Shown here: positions 46,401 to 58,400 of the stretch, piece after piece
How positions within the stretch are numbered: the first letter of the stretch is position 1
Layout: each line of letters begins with the position of its first letter
NCBI GenBank assembly: GCA_033060915.1
Contig: CM065397.1
Location: 29,495,501-29,559,500, forward strand
Direction: 5' to 3'
From: Euryodendron excelsum
Taxonomy: Eukaryota > Streptophyta > Magnoliopsida > Ericales > Pentaphylacaceae
DNA length: 64,000 nucleotides
The notes under the pieces: generated by a model
What the model was told of the DNA's origin: nothing
What the model saw: the letters and a program-made list of their open reading frames with translations, nothing else
Database searches by the model: none
Program-made: the position numbers and the translations under genes

Positions 46401-49400
46401 TAGTGCATGGAAGAAAGCCATGTTTTGATCCCTTTCTTTGAGCCAATTGCCCGGGACCTATGGGCTCGCATGGTCTCCTCATGCTCTCATAGCACATACT
46501 CTCACGTCGCAGCTTATTTTCTTCTCTAATAGACAAATCAATTTTAACTTCTTTTTAAGTAGCTTTTACACATACCAAAATGTCTCATAATTCGCGAAAT
46601 TTAACGCATTCCCTGAATTCCAATCTGATGCCTCACATCCTTTGTAGTGACCCAAAATAAAATAAATAATAAATTACGTTAATTAGATTATTATAAATAC
46701 TTGCATATTATTTGTTTGATTTAATTTATGTATATAGATGGCATGTTCTAACTATTATAAATTACTAGACTTGTTAATTTTAATATAATGTACATGCTAT
46801 AGTTATATCGGCATTTTTGGTGATATATTAAGAAACCGAGTATTTGCCGAGTTGTGTAAAGTCCCTTTGATATGTTGCAATTGGGACATGTTTTTAGATT
46901 TCATATTATGGTATATTTGATAATATAAGGTTCTAGGATTTAATCTCATGTTTTTGGGAGTTTTGTGCCCAAGTTAGCTTTGTGGAGAGTGAGAAGGGTA
47001 AAATGGTATTTTCCCTCTCAAGTATATAAGACAAGCCAATACAACACAATTCAAAAATCTGATTTCCCTCTTTTCTTTCTCTCTCTTACCGTAAGATATG
47101 GCCTCTCCTTCATTTCATTTTTCTTCACATTATCTCCAAGATTTGAGCCTTAAAGAGTGAGATTTGATAAAAAGTTCAAGCGTTAACATTGTTCTACTCA
47201 ACGAGAGCTTCGAACCTACGGTTTTAGATCTCCATTTCAATGGGTTTTCACATTTAGAGTGTTGTTCTTCAACCCTTAAGGTAGGGATTTCACTATCATT
47301 ACTAATTATCAATATGCTCTTTTCATCTACATATGTTAGTTTCATGAAAATCATGCTTCATTAGAGTTGATTATAAAACCCTATAGTCTTGTTTATATGA
47401 AAATGATATTGGATGGTTAATTCTTACTTGTGGTCGTAAATTGATGGTATATTACGTGTTTGGAGTGTTGTGATGTTTGTTGGAAGAAACATAAGGTGAA
47501 AACATAAAAAGCCCCAATGTTGAAAGAACAAGTTTGAACTAGTGCACACCAAGTGTTTGATAAATTGTTTGTGTGATTTTATCTTGCTCTATGTTTAACT
47601 AATGGTATGGATATTGGTTGTGGGAAGTAATAATAATGTTTGAGAGTGTGCTAGTAATGAAATAAATGAAAATATAAAATATTAAGTGGAAGAAATATTG
47701 AAGAATTTTGGAAATATGAATAAAAGTGAAACACTCGTCCCATGGGTTGGAAATCCATAAAGAGAAGAATTACAAGCAAGTAGCGGTGGAGCCCTAGGGT
47801 AAAAGACCCAAACCTAGGCCAAGTGGGATACACTCGTCCCTTGGGTTAGTAGCCTATAAGAGAGGAATGTTAAGAAGTGCACGGAATTTGGGTACGTGAG
47901 TTTTGGTATGTCTGGGTGAGGGAGATGACTATAGAATGCAATGTGTTGTTGAGTTTGAAACGATAAGAACTATAATGTGTTGACCCAATGGTTGATCTCC
48001 ATAAGTGATTTTGATAATAACAAAACCTAACTATTGTAAACTAATGATTTTTAACTTGAGTATGCAGTCTAGCTATAACAAACATGGATAAAACTGTGAA
48101 ATACTATGTCAGGAAAATTGATGATTTTGTCAGCACCTCATAAGATTACCGACACCGTGAAGGGTATATGAGAAGTATGTGAAAGAACAAATCAAAGCCA
48201 ATAGTGCCAACACTTTCATAAAGGTGATGACACCTGAAGAAGAAGAAGAGATAAGGTTTGAATATGTAAATGTTTAGCAACATCCATGGCCAACCTATCT
48301 ATGGTGAAGATTCTCGATCCTCATATTCATATCAATCCACTAAAGCATCCTGTAACTTGAATACACTGTCTTCAAAGCACTATGAAGAAAGTTCAAAGGA
48401 AAAGTCTATCAAGATTGTCGACAATGCAAATGATTGGTGATACCTGATGGTCTGTCCAACTAAAAGACTTTACTAGCACAAGAAGATTACTAACACCAAA
48501 TAGATTAGTCGACAAAGGACTACTAAAGGACTAAATATGTTTTGAGGTTCAGAAAGCTACCGAGGAAAGCAAGAAAGGCTCAAACATATTCTCACCATCA
48601 AAGACTGATTTACAGAATGAATGAAAGATATTTTATGAATAGCAGCAGTAAAAGAAGCAGGAAGCCAGATTGACGACACTAGCAGAGATTGCTGGCAATC
48701 TCGGCTGATGACAGAAAAAGGCTCTAACGGTCTTAGCGGCCCGCGCATTAGATGCACCCCCAATGGCTCTAACAACTAATTCCTGTTAGAGACTATATAT
48801 ATATAAGTTCAAACTCATTTATGTGTAAGAAATAAGGATCTTAAAGTGTAAAAATCAAGAGCCCCAAACAATTCTCACTGCTTTGCACCTGCTACTGTCC
48901 GAAAGGATTCACTGAGCTTTAATCTTCATTTATTCACTTCTAAGAGTGATATTCATTGTAATTCTAAACACATTACTCCCGAAAAAGGTTGTTGTAACCT
49001 TATTAAGCGAGTGTAGCTTCATTGTACACGTGTAGATCGAAGCTTCTTGGTGATCAAGGGTTGATGTAAATTCTTGAACGTAACAGTAAGCTGGGCACTT
49101 AAAACAACTAGCAGCTATGTAAAAAGACGATTACATAGTAGAATACCTTCGAAAGGATCGAGAAAAAGAGGACATAGGCAATGATTGGGGTAAACCTCTA
49201 TAAAATTCTTGTGTTCTATTTTTTTGCTGAGTGTGTGTGTGCTATTTGTACTTGCTAGCAATCATCATAAACATCAGCATTGATCATTGCATTACATCTT
49301 TAGTTCAATTCTTTAAAAGTGTTTTCTAACAAGAAAATCTGACTGCATTCAATTTTGTTTAAATCGTGGTAAACTTTTTGCAAACAATCTTTGTTTTTAC

Positions 49401-52400
49401 AGTGTTGATAGTTCTGTTCCATTGTTGACAACTTGTTCAACTTTATTATTTTAATTTACTCATAATTTTTTAAGAACCCATTTCCACCACCCCCCCCCCC
49501 CCCGGGGCGGGGCAGGGTTAACATAATGAACACTTGAATATTGAGAATAAATTGAAGTTGTGTACTTGTAAAGAATACAAAGTGTAAGTGATAACATTGA
49601 TATTAAGAACATGACGTGCATTTACGAAATTAATGCATGCATAATTTACTTGTACACTTGCACATGTCACCATGTTAATAATAATCCTTGATTAGTGATT
49701 TCCCTATGGGCTAGTTAGCTCACCCTAACATTTTACAGATGGAAATCTGAGAGCTTAGCTGCTTGATCAAAAGTATTGAAGTTTTTTGAAAAATTTGCAT
49801 CTTTTGGAACTCTACATGGGATGGAAGATCAATGTATATATATATTTGTTTTCTCATGTTTTTGGAAGTCCTTCTGATGTTTTGAACAAGGTGGTAATGT
49901 AATATCATAGGATAAATCATGTAAGTTAACTTTTGAAACTTTCTGAAAAACCTGTTGCAGAACAGACCAATTTTGGGACACACAACTTATTGACTGTTTT
50001 ATATATTTGAAAACTGTGTCTATGAGAGATAGTTCACTGTATTAGCTTTATTTTGATATATTATAAGCCTCATTTGGATTAATATTGAGAGAGTTATGCG
50101 GATTTTCCTCCAGGAGGGCAGAATCTGACCTATGTGCACTGTTTCGGCCATAACTTGAGTTTTATGTAAAAGTTGAGGGTGATTCAAGTTGGTTTAGAAA
50201 CTAGATTCCTTGCAGAACATTTTTGAAAAATTTCATGATTTTAGGACTTGTGGTTTGAGAGTTATGGGATTTCCAAGTCACTGTTTCTGTGCAGAAATTC
50301 TACAGTGCAGAGTTTTGAGTACTAAAACACTGATTTGACCAAAACCTTGTTTATTTCCTTCCTACGAAGCACGGACACGGACACGAGTGTCAGACACGTC
50401 GACACAGCAATTTTAAAAAAATGCTGGACACGACAAAAGACTATATTTTTATATTCCTTATATGTTATACATATAAATATTATACAAAAAAAATAAAAAA
50501 TATAGAAGATTACACGAATTAAAAATAAAAAAAGAACACATTTCACTACTTAATCGGCAACAAATTCATAATTAGTCAATTATATTCCATAAAAAAATAT
50601 AAAGTAAACAAACACATTAACACACATTAACAACAAAAAAGTTGTTCTATCAATAAACAATACTATAAAGTCATAAACTACAAAAAATATTAAAACGTCA
50701 TTACATTTAATCAACTATCCATTATCATAGCATACTTCTTTTTCTTCTTCTTCTTGTTTGTTTTTCTTCTTGTTCGAACCAACAATTAGTTTTAAAATTT
50801 ATAGTTGAGGCCCCAAGTATCTCTAAAGTGTCCAAAACGAGACACGCGTGTCCAAACCGTGTCCGTGGAGTGTCCAATGTAAAAATAAATAATAAATAAT
50901 TGGACACGTAGAATGAAGTGTCCGACACGTGTCCAACGAGTGTCCCACGCATGTCGGTATCCAACAAGTGTCGGACATGGGTACGGCTCCTACAACGGAA
51001 TGTCCGTGCTTCCTAATTTTCTTCTCTTTTGCCCTTATTTTATCTTCTTATCTCTTTTAATATCTCTCACACTCGGGTCATGGGATCCGAGGTGTGACAT
51101 CCTTTATACTATCTACTAATGCTCTGACATTCCAAGATTCACATACCACTTGTTCACAATCTTACGTCAAAGCCACTTGGAGTCATAAGACTCATAACTT
51201 TTGATGCAGGTCATCCTACCTGATCTTGCCTAGTTCCTTATTTGCCAAGAGATTATTTAGCACAGTTGAGTGATCAAATGAACATGAAACACAATGACCA
51301 CTAACTATAGGAAAAACTTCTACATCATTTTGAGGAGGCCAAGGCACGAATACAAAAGTTCCCAGACGTTAGCCTCCTAAGCCCCCCTCCTATTACACCA
51401 AGAAAACAAAAGGCCTGAAAGCCCAAGTTCCTTATCTCACAATCTTCCACGGTTGCTCAGAACGCCTTAATTTGCGACCTGCTAGGCTGCTACACTCGCT
51501 TCCACCTTTTTGTTAAGATGCAAGATTTCATTCAAGTCTCCAGCACAAAACTATGGTAGATCAAAGCAAATGGCCCACCTCTGCAGCAAAACCCACAACT
51601 CTTTACTTTCTTGAGATTTGCAGGTGCCCCAACTGACCTAGTGTACAAAACTGTCTCATCAATAGTCCTATTGAAAACTTTCATGGTGACATCAGCACCA
51701 TCCTTCCGCAAGGCAAATCCACCCAACAAACCTTATCAAAACAGACGCCTCAAATTCCAGATTGTTTATAGTTCATTTCTCTACATACCAAATGAAAAAA
51801 GCATAGTTTCCATGAGAAAAAACAAACCAGAAGCTTAGTCCTCACCAATGTAAAGGCTACAAACTGTCCAGGGATTCCCAAGCCCCAACAATCCAAACTT
51901 TTAAGACATTTATTTTTTCCACCAGGGCTCACATGACCACATACTGTGAACTCTTCTGCTGCTTTTCATCAATGTCCACAACCACCACTTCATTCGCCAA
52001 AGCAGAGTTTTTGCTTCCCATCAGATAAAAGGACCAATCCACATCAAAAGAGGCAACCTCCTCTTTTGAGCCCTCCTCCTGTGCTTCCTTGAAATACACT
52101 TCCTTTTGGCAGATTCTGATCTTGGTTCAATAGATCCCAGGCCTTATCAACTGGAGATTCCTACTTACTAGACCCTAGAGCTTCTGCAGTAACCTTGGGG
52201 CTTGAGATTATCGCCTGCGCCAGGTCAAAAAAGTTCTAGGGCACCCTTTCCTCACTAAACTCAACGTTGTGTCGTACTACCGTTTTTCTTGTTTTCTTAT
52301 TCCACAACACTCTGTCAGTAGATAGCAGAAAGTTATATAGCCCCATCAGCAATATACACGCACATTCATGCACCCACACAAACACGCATGCACAAAAGGA

Positions 52401-55400
52401 GGTGTTGAGAAATATGTTGTTTCCAACACATGGAAAGAAAGCCAAGGTCTAAACAAATAGCTGTGGAGAAATCTTGGGAGGAACAGTTCAAGCATTTCAC
52501 TAGGGGAAGGAATCCTAGTGAGCTATGTTCATGCCATAATCAAGATATCACAGCCATTTTACTAGGGAAAGGAATTGTTCAATGCCATCATACCTCTGCC
52601 TTGGTTTCCATTGATGACATTGACACTTGGATTCAAAATCAATTATAGGATTGAAAAGTCTATGGTCCTAGATAAATCAATCGTAGGTTCTACACTCTTC
52701 ATTCTTCAAATTTATAGAACAAGAAAATTTCAGTAAAATGAAGTCACAGGTATATTTCAAATACATATACTTAAGCAGTCTTAAGACTGAAAAGTAAACA
52801 TAAACTAAAAAGCTTTCAAACTTCATCAATGCAGCAAAGATATTGGTAAACAATTTCAGTAATCTGAAATTGAAACAGCGCAATAATACCTCAATAATTC
52901 CACCACATAGCCAGCCAAATGATAGATAATGATACAGCTGCTCACAGCCAGGTTCAGTCTCAGGGACTGACATAGCAATGCAACTCAAACATTCATCCCA
53001 ATCAAGCATTAGTAAAGGACTTTCTCGTGTAATGCTGGCCAATGCATTATGCAGACCAGATGTATGATTAAGCACCTGATGAACCTACTCAACAGAAAGA
53101 AAACTGATAATGGATAAACATAAAATGTTCTTCTGATTGCTGAGGAAAAATAGGAAAAGAAAAGAGGTTAAAATGTTCAACACTACATCTCACATTGAAG
53201 CTGGTAAAAACTAAAAGCTTTGCACCACACTATTAAAGGTTCTTTGTTTCATGGAGTTAAATTTAGCTTTTGTAAGCCATGAAAATAAAGCAACAGATCC
53301 ATGGTTTTGTTCCTGTAGTTTTGCCCTCATTTTTTCCCAGCAACCAAAGAAAGGGTGATAGAGAAAATAACTAGGAACTTATATTGACAAGGAGAAAAAA
53401 GTTCATTAGGAGTTGGAGCAAAACCATTACACCTTTATTAGATCTTTTCCATTTGATCTGAATTGCCGCCAAACATTTGCAACATTTTCTTCTAGCTTCA
53501 GTTTCCTGCCGGATAACATACTTAAATCAATTACTCCCTTTTCTTCGATTAGATGTGTACATCAGTTCTTTAGCGTTGTGAAGGTTTTAACAAAGAAAAA
53601 GTACGACACAGAAACAGTTATAAACTAAACTACTTGTGCGAACAGCATATGTAAGTTCTCATTTTTGTTAATCCATGGAATGCTTTCCCTAGAAAAATGA
53701 ATAATGTTTTCCCTATATGTAGATGCATGTTATATGTGCACATCAAAGTCTAAAATTCCATGTAGGAGAGAACATTTTTCCAATAATGGCAGCAATCCAA
53801 CTCTCTAAGCACTTTGGATGTGTAAAGATTGCTAACTGAATTTCAAATTTGTGATCACTTTGGTAAGTGTATATTTTCTACTCCCCATGAGACCCATATA
53901 TACAGTGAATTATGGGCATCAGGCACATTGAAAATAAGTGTTTTCTGTTTCCCAAATGCTCCTATTAGCAAAACTCTCAGTTGCCTAAATTCCATCCTTG
54001 AGGAAATGCTTCAAAGAGAAAGTAAATATTAAAAGTCATCAGGAATAAAAGCTAAAGTTACTAAACACCCCTGTACACAGACAGGAACATGAGCATTCTA
54101 CAAGAGAAAATCAATCATCATCTATGTCAATGCAACATGCAAAGAACTCATGATGTCAGATTAACATTTAAAACAACAATCTGTGGACATTAAATGTCTG
54201 AGATATAGTAGTTTTCTGTTATCACTTTTATTTCCGACTAGCAAAATTTTCTTATCATTTAGGGACCGCAGTGTCATCAATGCAATTCATTCACATCACA
54301 CAAATAGTGCAACTTGTCGTGATGTTTACGATGTAAATAAAAATTTGAAACTACCGGTATAAGTGAGCGATCTTTACCAGGTTCATGTTGACACACTATT
54401 AGGAGATAAATGTCTGAAACAAGTCAAGCACGCGTAAATGTTGTAGGAAAAGTTGACAATTATTTCAGTGAGAAAAGAAGGTAAGAAAACAAATTTATAC
54501 TTTTACCCATAAAAATGCATCGAGTAGATTTCCAAATATGAAATTGGTCAGACGTAAACTTTATTACATACCCATTATCAACCAGCCAATGTAACAATCC
54601 TGCTGTAATACCCTTTGTTCCAGAGAAAACAGGGAATAAGCTATCAGGCTGAACTGGACGAGGATCGTATCTTCCAAGCACTCCAGCAGAAGTATCAATG
54701 ATCACTTCTCCATCTTTGTATGCACATACCTTAAGATTGTCAGAGAGAGAAATTAACAAATTAAACAGTCAATTTATAAATTTTGTGAAGAATATTGAAC
54801 CAACAAATTTATTTAAAAGAAACTGAACCATCTAAAAGTTGAAAGGTTACGGGATTCGGTTCTACATGTTTTGGGGACATTTTGCAGAATCCTAAGATCT
54901 CTATGAAAGAAATGATAACAGCACATATAAATTTCCCAAAACAAACAATCAAGTTGGCCAGCCTACCCAAAATGAATTCTACTTTTAAAAAAGTGATCAA
55001 GACATTTAAAGAACTTGGACATGAAATTAAAATTCCATTCATTAGCAATAACTACTACAGGTGAGCGCTAATACAACTTGAAAATTTCTCAAAGATCGTT
55101 GATGATAGTTGCCCAACACTCTGCTAAACTCAACCCCCACTACTCGAACAAATTGAGTGAGACAAAAGATTCAGTTTTCAGATTTTGACAGACATACGGA
55201 AATATGTACTAGCAATTTCCCTTGTTAGAAACCAAGCTATGATACCACTTGGGACTAGAAGTGCAACCACTCTAAGATCCATTCAAAAGATAATTATGAA
55301 AACAAACACCCTAGCAGGAGACAAGATATTTCACATGGTTTAACAACAACCTGCTTATGCCAATGGATGAGAAGAGAGCATCCATTGTACCCCAAATATG

Positions 55401-58400
55401 CCACACCAATATACCCATGGATGAGACAATATGCCACTCCCAAAACAAAAATATGTGGTATCTAAGCCAGAAGCAGTACTTGGTTTCAAGCGCATTTAAT
55501 GTATGCAATTTGTGCAGACTAGTGAAATTTTGGAGCATATAATTTACCCAAAAATAGACCTCTTGCACGGTAAAGGGAAAAAAAAAAAAAAAGAAAAGGG
55601 GCCAATTCTTCCTAACTCAGATATAATACGGCCTGGGATAGATTACCACTGCTGGAGTCACATGCAGTTGTGAATTGGGCATTATACTACTGCATACATT
55701 CCGCATCCTCAATCAGAAACGAAGTTTAAACGCAAATAGGATTTAGAAAGGAACCATAAACGTGAGAAAACAAAACAGTGGAGGTTATAATTTCGGCAAG
55801 TTCCAAGAAGCTAGGTTCAACTGTATTGGAACTATCATTTAGCAGCAAAAGAAATGGGCAAAAAAAGGGACTGGGCTCACCACATGATGGATATGAATTA
55901 GCAAACATAAAAATCAGCTTTATAATATGATTATAGCAGTTCTACTTGTATCAAAATTCTTTTACGGAAGAAAACTATTCACTACTATGGTTGTTGCCTA
56001 TGGGATGAAATACACTATACATCAGATCATTCAATGTTAATTCACTATAGTCGGAGTGGTTCCATTATTCTTGTTATGGTATGAATCACCCTATATATCA
56101 GACCATTGAGTGTTTGTTCGCCATAGCAAAAGTGGTTCCATTATTTTTGACGAGTATGTATAGTGATCTCAATCTTCACTTCATAAAACATTTTCATACA
56201 AGGATCTTGATCAATTAAGGTATTTTCCAGATATAGAAGTAGTGCGATTTGATAATCCAAGATAGACGGCTAGTAAGTAAGCTTATATACTTAACTGTGA
56301 CTCAACCTGATATCTCTTTTGTTGTTGGAGTTGTTAGTCAATTTATGCAGGATTCAAGACAAGAGCATTGGAAAGTTGTATATCGTATTCTAAAGTATCT
56401 AAAGGGTGCTCCAAGAAAGGGTTTAGTGTTCAGGCCTTCTAGTTCTCGACATTGTTGGTTTTTCGAATGCAAATTGGTAACAAGATCACATTGATAGGAG
56501 GTCAATTTCTGGTTATAATACGCTTCTTGGCTGTAATTTAGCTACATGGAGGAGTAATAAGCAAAATGTTGTTGCTAGATCAAGTGCAAAAGCTGAATAT
56601 AGAGCTACGGCTCATTCAGCATGTGAGATGATGTGGCTTAAGTCCCTCCTCAATGAATGGGGTTTACAACTTGAAAACCAATGAGAATGTTCTATGATAA
56701 TCAAGCTGCAATATATATTGCTAGCAACCCAGTGTTTCATGAAAGACGAAAGCAGGTGAAACTAGATTGCCATTTTGTCCAAGATACGGTGATCAATGAA
56801 GAAATTACTACCCTGTATTCAAATCGGAAGCTCAAGCTGCTCAACTTATGAAATCTTTAGCAAAGAGAGGTTATCTGAATTATGTAACAAGCTAGGCATG
56901 ATATGTGTCTATTTTGCAACTTGAGGGGGAGTGTTGATAATTAACTATTACTTGGTAGCATTAATAAATATAGAGACTGACCCATCAACCTTACACTCTG
57001 CCTCCCTTCCTTTGTGGTCTCTTCATTTATCTCTCTCTCCAACAGAGGTTATTTAGAAGACACCATTTGAGAATCTTTAAGAAAATTGGGTTACAGTATA
57101 ACAGAGCAACTTAAAAATTAAACATAATTTCAAAATGGAGAAATCAATAATGACACCCAGGAAGTCTTTGACAATATTTGCATTAAGGAATTTCCTTATA
57201 TGAAACAAGCATATTCAAACAAGTTAACAAGAAGAGTAAGCTATCCTGCAAGAAGAGAAAACATGAAATTTAATAACAAGAATACTATGATGGTCAGAAA
57301 AATACCCATGCAGGATACAAGAAATTAGAGAACATGTTAGGCTTCATCAAGAAGGATAAAAATAACCCTAATTCAAACAACATATACCTGACACGATACA
57401 GAATAATTCCATCACTTCCCTAGAATATTAAGAAAAAGGAAAAACTACAGTAAAATATTCTAAGAGAATGGCAAAGGTACACCCCATTGGTTTTCTACAC
57501 TCAAATCCATTGGAATATGTTATAGATAAAAAAATAAAAAATAAAAAAAAGTAGTTCATTTCATCCATTAAGGGAAAGAAGCAATAAAACAAGGCAAATA
57601 CGGCATCCATGGAACTGTAAAACCAAAATGAAACAACAAAAGTGGAATGTAGAGACATGACTTACAGAAAGTGCTTATGCTACATAAATCACAGAGAAAT
57701 TATATCAAGGTACTATAAATAAAGTTAGTAGTTACATCTACCTGGATTCCAAGTATTTTATCACCATTTCCCAACTCAACTAGGAGCTGCCTCAGCTTGG
57801 CCTCCACATCAGAATGGACAGGTGTGTCATAAATCCATTGTGCATTCAATGCCGGTCCCTTACTAATGTGGCTGACACAAGTGAATCCCCACTGCAATGA
57901 GATTAGTGAGAATATGATCTATGACAGACAAGGCCTCAGGATAAACTTACCCTTGTAAAACAGACTCAGCAAAGGGTCTCATGATATCAAGGTAAATAAT
58001 GCGAACATTCATTGTGGATGAAAGCCCTGGATACATGTAAATAAATGAATTAAGTTGGCACAATTCTTTAACAAAATGAGCCAAGGAATGGAGGGATTTA
58101 TTAGAGACCTCTAAGCAGATTAAGGACCCGTGAAAATATCACAATGTCCCCCGGGAAAGCATCAACCTGGGGAGGAATTTCATTACTTCATTGGATATGG
58201 AGAAAACAGTAGATGGAGAAATTTGAGTACTTTGTTGGATATGAACTTACAGGATTGAAACGTTTAGCTTCTTTTTGGTTGAGTTTAGTCTTTTCCTGTA
58301 AGACTTTCAGGTTTTTTGTTCTTTGCTCGGCCAAAGATTTCATATTTTCCTTAACAAAGAAAAATAATTAGTATAATGCAGCAAAGACAATGCTTAATCC

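Larger units (their letters stand above)
46643..51099 (+). mobile_element. Tekay/Del-like solo LTR with nested insertions
   Basis: Termini TGTAGTGACCC (46643) and GGTGTGACA (51099) with perfect TCCTT duplications at 46638-46642 and 51100-51104. A TATATAAG box near 47023-47030 gives + orientation. Without the nested Copia LTR and repeat copy 2 it is about 2.26 kb. No internal coding or primer site is seen, so it looks like a solo LTR. The lineage is suggested by termini and length only. Confidence 0.8.
40765..52889 (-). other. 12.1-kb intron loaded with transposable elements
   Basis: Begins GTATTA at 52889 and ends AACAG at 40765. It holds TIR-bounded repeat copy 1, tandem units, a Helitron, a 212-bp duplication and a nested LTR stack (46643-51099). 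The remaining stretches at 41009-41622, 42423-43647 and 51100-52889 contain only unclassified AT-rich sequence. A possible LTR promoter remnant with CCTATAAATA lies at 42941-42950, and a (GA)n run at 40988-41008. Confidence 0.8.
53091..57741 (-). other. introns with Copia remnant
   Basis: Covers the 3.0-kb intron (57741-54730) and the smaller ones. Apart from the Copia fragment at 56240-57040 I see only AT-rich sequence without conserved coding. Confidence 0.6.

Noticed and set aside
52236..52445. Possible Copia or LINE pol fragment on the minus strand
   Set aside because: A short NVEFSEE-like tract only; too little to support a family.
53076..53084. Acceptor ATCAG for the HTSGL exon
   Set aside because: The AG nine bases upstream keeps frame and restores VHQ, which the plant family has as VHH in my memory; cDNA would settle it.
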